A stretch of 64,000 bases of DNA from Eremophila alpestris peregrina (GCA_009792885.1 WMCF01000023.1:11306013-11370012), one strand, 5' to 3'; counted from the stretch's first letter, positions 36,694-50,024 are shown. Notes: a model not told the origin generated them from the letters alone. Numbers and translations: made by a program.

Positions 36694-39223
36694 GAAAATT
36701 CTTGTTTATGTACTGCCTTGGCCTGGTTGTTACTAATAAAAGTCCTTTCAGACCACTCTGAGTGATCAGATTCTTGAACATTTATATATAAAAGCATTAC
36801 ATAGAATAAAAAGAAGATAAGAAAAAGAACCTCCTAAAGTCTGCCTTTCCACAGGTTATGTATCTTTGAGTATGAATTTCATAGTGGGTAGAGAACACAC
36901 TTCTGCTTGGCATGGAAATAAATAGTGGAAATAATAAAAAAATCAGGAAATATTCTTTCTTAGCTTATCAGTTCTATGGGTGTATTAGCAACTTCGATGA
37001 GAATAGTTTTCATGATGAAAAGTTAACTGTGCATGTTTCTGAACTGTTATTGCAAAATAAGAGGAAGGGGGAAGTTTAATAACTACTGTTTTGGGTTGGG
37101 CCCTTTTCTGTGCTTTTACATGTCTTTTAACAGCTGTGGGCAGGGGACCATGGAGCGGACATGTTTCTGTTCTCAAATGGAAAAAACATAACCCTCAGAA
37201 ATTTTCATTGGACAAAATTCAAAAACTAAGAACATTTAAAATTTTCCTTAAGGCAAGAAGCCATTTTACAAAAAGACAAATTGCAGTAACCACCCAAATA
37301 GACCAAAATTCTCAATAATTTTTTTAAGGTTTGTTTTGACATAGTCTTCATTTTCACACTCAACCTACTGTGAATTCAAATTTCAGAATTTGGGTGTGAC
37401 CTCTTTCACACCCAACAAATTAAACAGCACGGCATGAACAACTTTTAGATAATGAGAAAAATCAGTTAGTAAAATAATATTTTAAAGGAAGGTTGACACC
37501 TTGCAAATGTGGATGTTTAATGTTATGTTAATAAATATTTAGGTTTGACCTCCTACAGAGCAATATATTGCTTTTTCATAAGTTCTAGACATGTGCAAGT
37601 CCTACTGGAGAAGAGGAGAGATGCTACTTTGAAAGCCAAATTACTTTTCTAGAAACTTATAGATGTATTCTGAGGTACAGATTTTCTTTCTAGAATGGGC
37701 AAAGCAATGTTAGCTAAGCTTCTAATACATTTCAGCCTTCTAAAAATCTTTTCTCATGGACTCAGACTTTTAATATGCAAATTCAAAATCTGCTTTCGTC
37801 AGGAGTCCACGCTGCTGCTGCCTCTCCATGCCAGCTGATGTGGACTGGTGGGAAAAGTTTAGCAAAACTCTAGTGTAGGCAATGCCAGAGAGGCTCACTC
37901 TTGATTTTTGGGAAACACTTCAAGACAGCAGTGAGTAGGGCATTTAGTTTGTGTGTTATACTCAAGCCCAGATGCAGCCACATTGTCTTCAACGAACTGG
38001 TTAAATGATGCAGGTTAAAGAAAGAGCTGAGAGAACTCTGCCAGATCAGAGGCTGACAGGGCAAACAGTCAGACTCTGGAGCTTTTTTGCTACACAGTGG
38101 AAACCTCTGCTCCAGCTTTGATTCATTCTTTACCACCCTGGTGTCATACCACCTCTTCAATTCCCAGAACCTCACCAGAAAGCATCAGATCTCTTCAGCG
38201 GCTGAATTAGCTGTTTGTTTGCCCATGGCACAGTGCTGATGTTTCCCAAGTCCTCTTAGGAAACTCCCCTTTGCATTATTTGGTGTCATATAAGGGTCTC
38301 AATTTTTATAAAGGTTACTTACGGACAGTGGAGTTTTTTGCTAATTCTTGCTAATTTCATCTGGCTGGGGCTGACGTCAACCCTCTGCCTTGCCTGACCT
38401 CTTGTGAAGAGGAAGCAAGATGATCCTTTGTTGTTTTTTTTCACAACTGGTCTCCAGAGGAGAAATTCCCAATTCAATCTGCCGTGCTCTGCAAGGCAAT
38501 TCCCTCCTGACATTCTCTTCCAGCCTCTCTTTACTGGAAATTGCAAGGACTTCATTGAGCTGGAAGCCTCCCCTGCATCGGACACGTAGCAGACAGCGGT
38601 GTCTTCACACAGCTCCCTCCTGACCTGGCTGTGCCTATGGAGACTTTGAGGATAGTTGAGGAGACTTTAAATGGGCTGGAGACCAGTGGAGGATGGGTGC
38701 AGTTGCAAAAGCTGCCCAAAGCAAGGAAGTCAGATGTGCAAGGGGGACCAACAGCAGCATCAGTGTCAGCACTACTGAGTCATCCCTGCTGGTTGGAACC
38801 AAGCACAATAGTGACACTGCCCCGCCAATGCCTTCCCTGCAAAGAAGTAATTTATTTTTCACCCTCTGTAAGATGAAGGTCTTTCTTTCTTTAAGCTCAT
38901 GAAACCATCATCTGTTTCCTGAGTTCAGTTGCATTTAAGCAACTTGTGTGTGTTGTGTCGCAGACAAGTTCCTAGGTATTTATGCAAAGGGAAAAAATTC
39001 AGATGAGTAAACTCGTGTTTTATGACTCAGCAGACATCATCTCAGTTTCTGGCTCGCACATGATCTCTTTCTACAACCTTGGCCAAGCTCCTTAATCACT
39101 TACTGTGCCATCCCTGAACAATTTCCCTTATCTGTGTCTCCTCTTCTATCCATCGCCTCCTTGTTGCAAATGTTATTCTACATATTTATCATGTTATCAT
39201 TAAATGTTATCATACATACTCAC

Positions 39224-39505
39224 CAGCAAAGAAATTTTGCTCCAGATAATCCCAAGGCATCACTGGAATTAAGAGTAATATCTGAGTAATCAACCACACC
39301 ATTTCCTTATCCTTTAACATGTCCTCTGGATGCCTTCCAAAAATTGCCAAACTAGAAACTAGAGCACTAATAAGAATGTATCTCCTGTCATGTAGTTTGG
39401 CTGAAGGCTCCAGAAATAGGGAACTTTCAATGCTGAAAGACTCAGCACAGATGCTGTGCCGGCAGGGAACAAGGATGCAAAGGGAGAATTGGAGCCATGA
39501 GCTGC
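39224..39505 (-). other. Exon-like open segment on the minus strand
   Basis: The minus strand is open for about 96 codons between a TAG at 39513-39515 and a strong donor, TTTGCTG|GTGAGT, at 39224/39223. The peptide has hydrophobic and charged alternation typical of globular protein (SSLAIFGRHPEDMLKDKEM, then VWLITQILLLIPVMPWDYLE). Possible acceptors are at 39506-39507 (after ctttgcagtagctgccag; 282 nt, one-base phase at both ends) or nearer, at about 39368. No family is recognised. A frame this long arises by chance several times in 64 kb, so this rests mainly on the donor and composition. Confidence 0.22.
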
Positions 39506-41651
39506 CTGGCAGCTACTGCAAAGAGTGAAGCTCTATTTAGTCACTGTAACATTCCCTGTCTCATCTTCTTCCTGCCAGAGTGTTGTGCATAGGTGACAGA
39601 ACACAGAAAATACACTTTGTTGCCTTCCCATATGCTTAGAGTTATCAGGAGATATCGGGACTTTTCCCAGGGGTCTGCCTCCTATAAGACATTCCCAGGC
39701 ACAGATCAAGGAAAGGGAAAGTGAAATATTCCCAAAAGAGCTGCCTTTGGAGATGTTTCAACATATATGAGATCCCACGAGGTACCTCTATACCTGTATC
39801 ACCCATAAGCACAGTGCCGCATAACTAAAAATTAGCTGTGAATTTCAGGAAAGGCTGACAGCAGCCATAGTAGTAGGTTTGAAGAAGAAATAAATGCCAA
39901 AGACAGGACACAATGAGAGTACCCCTCCTTCTCAATCTGTTTCAGGTGGGCTCAGTTTTGCCACCCGGAGGCAGTTGGGTGGGTCTCTTTTGGCAGTACC
40001 CAAGGGCTTTATAAACATTTGCATGGCAGCAGCTCCCTGTTTGATCTGCTCTCCCAAGCAGCATTTCTGTACCAAGACAGAAAATGTAGTGGATTCCTCA
40101 GCACTGCAATGTCTCCTGCAGCATGAGGGAGCTCCCACAATGCCCCCATGGCAAGCTGCATAGGTGTATTGGATAATTCTGCTTGGGAGGCAGCCCAGGG
40201 CTAGGAGACAAGAAGATAGCACAGTGTTTCCAGAGTCCTGCTGCAGTTGGAGAGGGGTTTCTGTGGTCTGTTATGAAGTGCTGGATGTTTACATTTTGCT
40301 TTTCCTGTCGGAAGAAATAGATCTGGCAAAGAGCCAGCAAGCTATTTCTGGAAAACTACTTTCCTGGTAATTAAAAGCACCTGGGTAGACTTTCCTTGTC
40401 CAAACAGCACTGTCTGGTCAGGCCAGGCTTTTAGGGTCAGCCTTTCAGGCACTGAACAGCTTTAACTGTGGCAGGAACTCAAGAATTCAAGGTGTTCCTT
40501 CTTCACCTCATGCATCTTGAATGTCGATTTGCAGCCCAGGTTAAAGATGACAAAGGACTGAATGAAAGTCTGTAACTGCTAAAGTGTCAAAAGCTCCTCA
40601 GACCCCAGACTTTTCTTCTGGCTCGGCCAGGTGCTCAAAGATCATGAGAAGAACTTGGAAATCATGTTTTCTTTGCCCCACCCCTCCTACCTTCTGGGTT
40701 ATGATTCTTTAGGCAGCTTTTGGATCATTTTTCAGGATCCGACCATATTTCATTTAAAATAAAAGCTTGGAGCCTTTCCCGCTTGTGACGCAAATGCAAG
40801 GCCTTCTGCAAAGAAAAAACCACTGCCATGAAGTTGGCAGCCACACTGTTAAAGGTGGTGCTGCTGCAGTCAAAGTGAAATTAAATCACAGAAATTGAGA
40901 TGACTGCAATTATTTATAGTTGGCTGGCAGCAAGATCAGACTTTGCACTGCATTTTGGCCGCTGCCACTTCCTCACTAGCTTTGCTAGTCAGTGGGTGTC
41001 TCTTAGAGAATGCTTTGTGGCTACCTGCTGATGTCTGGGGAGGGCAGGGGGACTGGCAGGACCTCCTGAGAGCAAGATTATCTGTTGGCTAACAGCTGTC
41101 TTCCAGCTTCTTATGCCAGAAGCTAGGTGGGGCAGCAAAGCTCACATGGGCAAAGCAAGTGCTGTAGCTAGTGGGATAGCAAGAGGGAACATGGCCCACA
41201 TTTGTGGATAAACAACTTCTAGAAGAAACAGGACATGGATGGCAGTCTTCTGTGTCCAGAGAAGGAGGGCTGAGGAACAAGGGGAGGCAAATTAGGGAAT
41301 CTTCTTGGCAACAACCATCACTGTCTGCTAAATAAATTCCTTACCTCTTCTGTTTCTTTGCTAAGCTCTTGTTTTTCTGTTCCCTATGCCTGCCTTAACT
41401 TCTTCCTCAGTCCATGCTTTTATACAGCACCAAGCTCCAGTGACATACATAAGAATGGTCAGTTCATGCAGGAAAGTGAAGGAGTTACTCCATCAAATCT
41501 TTAATGCTCTAAAGAAAAATCTAAATTGTTCCTCTTATCTATAAGGCTTGTTTGGAAAATCAAAACTTCTAATGAGCATGCAGACAACAATCAAGATTAA
41601 TCTTTCTGTATCTTAAGACCTGGGCAAGTTAAAACCTGAGGACCTCTTGCA

Positions 41652-41849
41652 TTGTGGAGATACATACCCCTTGTAGAATCTGAACTGGCTTATAGACTAG
41701 GTAAGATTGATGCTGCAACAAATAATTTAAATTGGGTCTTAGTTATCTCACCAAACCATATATTAATAGTAAAAGCAAGATCAAGTTCTGGTGAAGAAAA
41801 AATACGCTTTCTAGAAGAGAAACTTAATCAGTTTTATTCCCCAGATTAA
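41652..41849 (+). pseudogene. TPR-like open frame, possible fragment or exon
   Basis: A plus-strand frame of about 66 codons ends at TAA 41847-41849. Its middle reads LAYRLGKIDAATNNLN then VLVISPNHILIVKA, which follows the tetratricopeptide consensus (Y-x-L-G-x-x-x-x-A-x-x-x-L at the helix turn, then aL-x-x-x-P-N-h-x-x-x-x-x-kA). Only one repeat is visible, with a charged tail (GEEKIRFLEEKLNQFYSPD). No acceptor with a good pyrimidine tract lies directly upstream. It could be the last exon or a retrocopy remnant of a TPR gene, or a chance likeness. Confidence 0.22.
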
Positions 41850-44800
41850 TTAAGTATGCTGGATATAGGAAATGAATTAATTTTGAAAATGCTCCATTAT
41901 AATTCCCTCTGATAACCACTAAGAAGCATAAGCACATCTTCCATTATCTGCTGCTTTCCTCAGCTACAGGGATTAGAAATCATTCAAAAGGACACACTGC
42001 TTTCAAACTACAAGACACCCACCTGCCTGGTACCCAGCCAAGGCTGGTCACATCGCTGTAGTAGATGGCCCTGGTGAGAATTCCCATGACAATGATTTTT
42101 TCCCCTGTATCTGTTGCTCTCAGAGTACATTAGCACAAAGAAGCCAGTGACTGAGAGTGAAGAGCTTAGTCCTTGCAGAAAGCCTCAGCACTGTCTGCTT
42201 TGTCAAAGATGACAGCATAGTCTGACAGAAAACCCATGCAATGTGCTTATGGCCTCTCCTGCAGTGCTTACAGCCACAGACTGAATCCTGCCTCTGCTTA
42301 GTGCAGTAGTAGCAATGCTCCTTGAACAAGAAAAAAAACCCAAAAAAATCCAGTTTCAATGTTTCCTTGTTTTTGACCTCCTGATTTCATGTTCTGGACG
42401 GTTTGTTTTATTCCTGATCAGCTGCTTTAAATCTTTATTTCCTTGCTTTTATGTCACCTGTAGGTATGAGTTCCGTGGAGAAATAAGGCAGTAATTTTTT
42501 GCCATGCCCTTGATATCTGCTTCCCCCTCACCCTGTTCTCTTCCTGTTTCACTTCTCCCTGGCCACTGTTATTTCTTCCCAAAAAGGAGAGGTTCTGCAG
42601 TGACACAGTTAATTTGAGCAGGTGTACTGCTGTAGAACCACATGTAGTGGTTCTACATTTGCCTGAAAGGAGTTATGTGCTCAATCTTTTAGCTAGAAAC
42701 AGAGGTGACAGGTACAGCTCCTTAGCCAGGCACTCATGGGGACTAAAACTCTGCAAAGCCACATCTCCTCTGGCAGAAAACAGTCCATGGAGCCACTGCC
42801 CCTCTGCAAGGTGTGCTTTGGAGTTACTCTGCTCTGCAGCAATGAGTGAAGAGGACAAGTATAGAAAGTAACAAATGATTCCTTGTTTACATAGCCTGTA
42901 AAACTGTTATAACAGCTTACATCTGTATGGATGCACTCCGGGAAGTTCCGGATCTTTCAGACAAAGGAAGTTTTCCCTTTTAAGAGGACAGATTATTCAT
43001 CTAACCTTTAAGCTGTCAGCTGTAAAATTAACTTGGATTGCTGCTGGTGAGTACCTGTTGAAGCAGATGGAATCTAATCCATCAGTTTTTAAAAGGACCT
43101 GTACCTTCCACAGAGATTGTAAGTTGTGGTGTACCTTCCTTGCCCTTTGGACTCTTGTTTGTCTAGGGAGCAGAAGTTCTGTTCAGAACAGCCTGTTTAA
43201 CTGAGGAATGACTGGTGGAAGCATTACACACACAAACCAGTAATCCTAATGTGCTGGTGCATCGTTGTTCTCATGCAAGAAGAACACAGAGAAATAGCAT
43301 TATTTCATTCAATATTTGATGTGTAGTTCATTATTTTACTTACTAGAGTTTAGTGAATGTTTGTTTAAAATCTTTTCCCAGTAGCATCAGAAGGCTGTAC
43401 AGCAGTGACTGGGTTCAAGTGGTATATGGAAAGGAGTTAGTTTTAAAAATATTTTTAAAAATATTATCAAAACCCAGAACCTGAGAGTTTTGGAAAGGAT
43501 GCATCAAGCTAGGCACTTGGCTCTCAATGACAGTTGAAAGGCCAGCACAACAATTTGACCAGCTAAGCCTCAGCATGTCTTAAAGGATGTTTAGGGCTGT
43601 GATGCCACAGTAAACAGCAGGCTGTTGCCAAAACACCATTTCCAGTCAGACAGGACAAGTAAATGAACAAAGATCAGAGGACATCACCAGGCATTAGAAT
43701 TGCATGTGCAGGGATGCAAATTCAGAGCCAGGGAGCCCAGCCATGATAACTGGGATGTGAACTGATAATTTTTAATGTCAGCTTTTGTTTTCTTCCCAGG
43801 AAAATGTCTTCTTAGCCTTCTTGCCATCTTGCTGTTTAAGCCAAGGGTTGCTGCCAAGCTGCTTGAAACCACCCCAATTCAACTAAAGTGGTTTGAGCAC
43901 AGTAAATAGGACCTGACATCTACCAAGAGAAGCCTTAAGATGTACAGTGATACAAGCACTTCAGGGATTCAGTTTCGCCTCTTCCTTTTTGCCTCTTTGC
44001 TTTCTGTCATTTTTTGCATACCTTTGTAAAAAGGAGATGTTTACCTTAAAGCAGGCACTTGTGCAGAAAAATACTGGTTATGTGTAAAGAAAAGCCAGTT
44101 GCATTCCAGACAGTAGTTTTTTTGCTCAGAAAACTGCTTCTCCCACTTTTAGGTATTGCCAAATGTACATTGCCATGAAAAAATTCATGCTTCAGCACCA
44201 TCTGTTAAACAAGCACAAGATGATGTGCCTGTATTTTAGGGGTAATCTCTGCTATGGACCAAAAGTTAAATGACCCTGAAAATGCTAATTGCTCTCCTAG
44301 GATGTCCACAAGCAGTCCATTCTGGATATATTTGACATGCATCACATTTGGAAGACACCTGTGGAGAAATTGTGCTTCTCTGCATCATTTCTCCACATTA
44401 TTACTTATTGGGAGAAGTGGGGGTAGGGATATAACATTTTATAATATTATGCTAATAAACATAACATTACAAAAGCCCAGCATTCAAACTGTGCTCCACC
44501 CTCCCACCACGATTTGTAATGTCAGAAGAAAGGGAAAAGGAGGCTGACTCATTTTGTCAAAGAATTCGGGCAGATTTAATTTTTAACCTTTTAACTTTTT
44601 CTTTCTTTAAGGGACATCTGTCACCTTGGGATTTCAGCAGTCACCTGTGACTCTGGAATGACAATCCTCTGCTGTGGAAATCTTGGTGCTGCTCAAGCAT
44701 CGGTATTTTTGCAAGTGGTGTCACAACCATGGTTTTTCTGACAAGTTTCCTAAGGTTTCAGTGCTTAAAGGTGGCAGGGTGTGTTGTGGGAGATCGTGGC

Positions 44801-45549
44801 TTCTGGACAACAGAGTGTATCCAGCCACTCCCTTTTCTAATGCCCTTGACAGAGGTTGCCATTCATGCACACACCTGCTGGTTTCCAGGAGGCAGGTGAT
44901 TTCACGCATTATCAAGGGCAGACTCAGCTGCTGTAATGTTTTGTAGCACCAAGTTTAGCTTGGTGTTATTTCATTTGAATTATATGGTGTCATTTATGGG
45001 GCTTAAATAGTAATTGAAAGTGATTCCGCCGGAACTTTATATGCTGAGAAAAATTTATGCCTTTTTTTCGTGAGCTTGCAGACAAGGACAAAAAAATTGG
45101 CAGGTGGAGAAGGGAAAATGTTTCTGCCAGTTTCTGGTGTTTCCCAGAATCCTGCCAGTCACTGCTTCCTGGCTCTCTATGCCACCTCAGAGCTGTAGCT
45201 CCTGTGTGGGACAGCTGAGCTGTGGCCGTGGCCTTTGGTAGTGGGACAGGGACTGCCTACATGGAGCAGGGCTTTCCTCTTGCCCTTTCTGCAAGTCTGA
45301 GTAAAACTCTCATGTATATTTATTGTGATAGAGCCCTTTGCAACCCATGACATTACTCCTGGCTGAAACCAAGTGATTACATGGGAACTTGCATTGGTGA
45401 GACAGGCTACAGGACCACAACTTCTTTCCTGCTGGAACAGAGTCCATTCATTCCTGTGTAGCAGATGACCTGTTTAAAAGGCTAGTGTCTCTTTGAATTC
45501 AAATCACTTAAAAAAATGTTCTGTTGTGTTAGAAGTAGCTCAGGTGCTG

Positions 45550-46178
45550 TAGAATCGTGCATGTACTGAGTTGGAAGGGACCCCCATGGATCCCAAGAAA
45601 TCCAGCTCCTGGACCTGAACAGAACTCCCAAAATCACACCATGTGCATTGTCCAAACTTGGTCAGGCTTGCTGCTGTGACCACCTCCGTGGGGAGCCTGT
45701 TCCAGTGCCCAGACACCCTCTGGGTGAAGAACCTTTTCCTGATATTCAATCTAAACCTCCCCTGGCACAACTTCAGTCCATTCCCTCAGGTCCTGCCATT
45801 GTCACTACAGAGTGTGCTCAGTGCCTGACTCTCCTCTTCCCCTCATGAGGAAGTTGTCACTGCAATGAGGACTCCCCTTCAGTCTCCTCCTGGCTGAACA
45901 GACCAAGTGACCTCAGCTGCTCCTCACACAGCTTCCCTTCCAAGCCCTTCACCATCTTTGTAGCCCTTCTTTAGGTGCTTTCTAAAACCTTTATCTCTTT
46001 CTTATATTGTAGCACCCAAAACTGCACACAGGCCTTGAGGTGAGGCCACAGCAGTGCAGAGCAGAGCAGGACAATCACCTCACTTGACCTCACCTCCCCT
46101 GACAGGCTGCTGATGCTGAGCCTGAGGCATCCCAGGACACGGCTGGCCCTCTTGGCTGCCAGGGCAGCTGACTCAATG
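45550..46178 (-). mobile_element. CR1 LINE, about 630 bp, with ORF2 C-terminus
   Basis: This is the longest CR1 copy here. In reverse complement it runs from part of ORF2 (the minus-strand frame reads KRASRVLGCLRLSISS and then PHLKACVQFWVLQYKKE, matching the CR1 ORF2 C-terminal region) through the 3' UTR landmarks gagcctgttccagtgcccag, gtgaagaaccttttcctgat, ttcaatctaaacctcccctg to the end near 45550. Stop codons interrupt ORF2 and the element is 5'-truncated, so it is inactive. Confidence 0.93.
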
Positions 46179-46372
46179 CTTTGGAGCGTGCTAGTCTGTG
46201 GGGTTTTAATGCATATTTTTCCTTCAATTGCTATGTGAAAGATATCCTCCCACTCACCTGCCTTCCCACACAAAGGAAGCTGGCCACTGAGTGAACTTAA
46301 GAGATTGAAAGCATTATCAACTTCCAAAAAGTCATTTTCAGCTATGGCACTCTAAAGCCTTTTTGAAAATTA

Positions 46373-46480
46373 GAAAAAAAAAAAAAACAAAAAAACAAAA
46401 AAACCACAAAAAACAAAAAACAAAAACCAGTTCTTTCCGGGTTTGTTTTTTGGGTTTTGTTTTGTTTTGTTTTGTTTTTT
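46373..46480. repeat. A-rich tract followed by T-rich tract
   Basis: About 55 bp of nearly pure A with scattered C is followed, after some 15 bp, by 40 bp of T with scattered G (gttttgttttgttttg). The two arms are roughly complementary and can pair. It lies 200 bp from the CR1 copy. This could be two poly-A tails of old insertions in opposite orientation, or simple-sequence growth. Confidence 0.85.
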
Positions 46481-46484
46481 CCTG

Positions 46485-49165
46485 TCCCCCACAGCAAAAA
46501 TTGTCTTCTTCCCCTCAGTCAAAATAAAACCATTCCAAACCAGGTCTAACCAGAACTCAGGTTAACTTCCCACGTAAGAAGGGCCATGTTTTCTTTGAAT
46601 ACCCTGTTTCACCCTCCTGAAAGATGGCTCTGCTAGCAGCTCAATGCACCTTTAATGCCTTGTAATGAAAAAAGAAAAAGGTACTCTTTAGGAGTTAAAA
46701 TACTACCCAGCAGTCCCCAGCCAGGACCCCCTGCAGCTACAGGCTGTGGAGGGCTTGTACCAGCAGAAATCAGGTTAGAGCCACATCCAACATTTGAAAC
46801 CTTCCCACATCCCTCATGATGGTAGGATGATCCCCAGATGAGGCATTGTTTTTTCACCAAAGCTACTGCTGAGGTTAGTGTGGTATTCCTCTGTTGCAGT
46901 GCAAAAGTGACTCATGGTTCTGCTTGAGAGTTGTTCCCAAAAGATTAATCTCTGGGTTCAGTGGTACATGGAAGCCTGGAGGACCCTTTTAAGGTCTGAG
47001 GTGGTGTAAATAAGAGCCAGAGCAATGTCAGGCAGAAAGAGCACTTTGGGCTCCCCTAGCTCCAGGGCACTGAGCAATGATGGACAGGACAGAAGTTCAT
47101 TTGGAATTCTATGTGGGTGACAGATGTCCCATAATGTCTGAATCTGAGAACTTGCAAGGGAAAGCAAAGGCAGAGCAGATCTTAAACCTCGTTCTGAAAT
47201 CACAGCAGAGAATGCTTCCTCCTTTTGTGAGTGACAACAGTAACATACCCTGTTACATGTTACCTGTCTTGCTGTGGTAGCAAGTGTATGTTAATACACT
47301 TGTTTCTAATATATGCTATATCCTTGTACTTGGCACTCTTTTGGCTGTAAACAGTAGCCAAGGAATGTGCTACTTGCCCAGTCAGTGATTAATCCATCCA
47401 GTAGCCGGTCTCCAGCAGTTAGGAGATTCTGTTTAGGAGGAGCAAACAAACCTGACTGCTCTCTGAGTACCATTCCTGGCATCCAAACATTACAGACTCA
47501 TCTCTGCCTTCTCCCTGTTTATGGGCATATTGTCCATGAATGTGTCCATGAAGTTTTGGAACTGTTCATAGTTTGCCTTTAAAACCTGCTGTGACTACAT
47601 ATATCACAAGCTCATTGCCTGCCATGTACAAAAGCACTTTATTATAATTGTTAAATTGGATTTAGTGAACAAGTTTTTCATTCATCTTATTTCCAGGGAG
47701 CTTTCTCCTCTCGTGATTGAAAACTCTCAGGTTTTTTAAGGCTCACTTGATAAGACAGCTGCACCATCATCCATATTTCTTTACCTGCCCTTCTTGGTAC
47801 CTGTCCCTCTTGCAGTGCTGAGAGCAGTGACAAGCCTTAGTCAGGATATGGGTGCACCTGGGTTTTACATTCTGGCAAAACCATGCTCTCTGCATTGTTC
47901 TTAACTCCTTTCCTCTACAATTGGATACTTCTGGCTGACACTGTACATGGAACTGATGAATGAAGCTGGGAATAACTAATGAGAATACACTATGGTGGTC
48001 AAGGCTGGTTGTGGTATGCAGTTAAATATGGCCATTCTGATTTTTTTTTGTTAGTTTGTTTTGTTTTTCAAAACCATATTCTACTGGCAGTCTCAGTGAA
48101 AGACAAGGTAAGGGTACCTTCCAGGGTAACTGCTCCAAATTGGACAGCTTTGGATCACTATATTTTTGCCATCTTCCAATTCTGCCCAGACCTTATGGTG
48201 TAAACTAGAGCACCCATAAGTAATATGCACATTCTTCCTGGATTTGTGTGCAGGGGCCCAACATGACTTAAACTTAGGTCTCTTTCAAAACTTGATCATA
48301 AGGGTGTGGAATGACTTCTTTCTGACGCTTCCATTTGAAGAGGTTTTATGACTCAGAAGCACAAATTAACTTCCAGTGAGTTAAAAAGCAGAAGCTTTAG
48401 CCCAGAAGCAACACCTACTCAGTTTCATAAACCTGTCACACATATAGCTTTAATAAGAGCCTGCAGAATAAACAAAACTCACTTATAGAAACAATTAGGC
48501 AGCAGCAGTTGTAATTCAGGAAATTTCCAGCAGATTAGTAACAAGCTGTGAAGAGCCTGTGGCCTGAAATGCAACCTTGAGCCTCTAATTCCTAGGAAAT
48601 TGTTTGTGTTGTGATGGTTATTGCTGCTGAACAATTAGAGCCTGGAAGAGCTTTCAAAATTTTGGCTTTTAATTTCTCTTTTCCATTTTCAGCATGTGAA
48701 GGCTGCAGTTCTGGCATGAATCACAGCTCTTTGAGATCCATCTCTTCCCTGAGGTGTGCACGGGTGAAGCAGAGTGTGCTATAAAGGGCAGAAGCACTGA
48801 TTGAAGGAAGCAGTTGGGTACACGTGTGATTTGTTCTCTATGGAGCTCTCAAAATATAACCAGAAAAGCTTTTGTGGGACCCTCCTCCCAGAATTTTAAG
48901 CAATGTAAAGGACACAAATATTCCTTTAGAATCTGTATATAAGAACAAAAATATTGATTGCAATCAGTGGGGTTTTTTTCTCCTCCAATGAATCAAACAG
49001 AAATTGCATTTCTGTTTTACGTTACAAAAGAATTACACTTTTTAGAGCCTGATGTTTCTTGCCACTTTTTTTTCCCTTTTCTTGTGGTGACCTTCAGCAT
49101 ATCTATTTGAGTATTTTCAAATTTTTCAAATGTTTATTAATCTTCATAGTCCACTCCTCTGTCTT
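46485..49165. other. Non-coding stretch
   Basis: No gene or repeat family is recognised. A donor-like CAAG|GTAAGG at 48105 with an acceptor-like tctactggcag 17 nt before it is too short to be an ordinary exon. Confidence 0.5.
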
Positions 49166-49169
49166 ACAG

Positions 49170-49255
49170 ACAGAGCCCCTGATAGTTGGAAGCTGGGTAC
49201 TTCCAACACCCCAGAAATGTCTCTGGAAAGGAGATAGTTCTTTCCTTGAGGTCTG
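49170..49255 (+). other. Exon-like segment, 86 nt
   Basis: The acceptor is very good (tccactcctctgtcttacag) and the donor good (GTCTG|GTAAGA). One frame is open: TEPLIVGSWVLPTPQKCLWK and nine further residues. Phase is 0 in, 2 out. It cannot join the next candidate (49933-50024) in frame, so if both are exons the transcript is probably non-coding. Confidence 0.22.
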
Positions 49256-49932
49256 GTAAGAGTCAGTCAGAGATACCCTGAAACAGTAACAAACCCATGC
49301 TCTCTGTGTGCCAGTTTAACCTGCTGTGCACAAATCCTACTGATGGCATCAGTTATGGTTATAATTAAAGATACACTGTAAAGGCAATTTTTTACTACAA
49401 TCCTAGAAATACTCTGCTTAGAGATCTCTACAAACACATTTTATGCAGTTCTCCACTATTGTGGATGCTCCAGAAATGAGACTGTGTCCCAGAACTTCAT
49501 GGGCCTCCTGACTCAGATATGTGACATACAAGTAATCATGATGTACACTCAGCCACAAGTATTAATGAGAAAGTAATTAATTACAGATTCCACGCACTTT
49601 GTATTTGAAAAGCCCCACCAGTCTTACCAGATCCAGACAGGCATGGTGTGGTGAAAGGAGCTCAGCTTCCTGTAATTGTGATGTAGATGCTCAGTTGCTC
49701 TCTGGAGCAAAGAATTAACATAGCCCAAGAAATATAATGCCCTTTGCTTCTAAATTTCGTTCTGTGGCCTCTTCAATGAAGAAGAATGAGTGAACTTAAA
49801 AATCCAAGGATGTTTAGAGTCTGGAGATGGCAACAGCATCTTGGAGATACTGAAAATTTTAACAGGAGAGAACCCCATTTCTTGCTTTCTCAGTGCATTT
49901 TAATTTTTTTTTCATTTAATTTTCTCTTTCAG

Positions 49933-50024
49933 AGCTGGTTGCCATTACTGCTGACATCACTGAAGAGATTCCCACTGAATTTCAAGGACAACTGGATTAG
50001 TTACCAGGTTTTTGTACTGGAAAG
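49933..50024 (+). other. Exon-like segment, 92 nt, strongest acceptor in the window
   Basis: The acceptor tract (catttaattttctctttcag) is close to ideal, and the donor GGAAAG|GTATGC is fair. One frame is open across the segment (SWLPLLLTSLKRFPLNFKDN at its start, phase 0 in, 2 out). A second frame reads LVAITADITEEIPTEFQGQLD and then stops. Neither is recognised. It lies 2 kb upstream of the signal-peptide exon on the same strand, so it may be a non-coding upstream exon or a pseudo-exon. Confidence 0.22.

Larger units (their letters stand above)
33370..45545. other. Non-coding stretch
   Basis: No gene is firmly supported in these 12 kb. It holds the hairpin at 36666-36693, the exon-like segment at 39224-39505 and the TPR-like frame at 41652-41849. 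The remaining open frames are short and anonymous. Confidence 0.5.
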
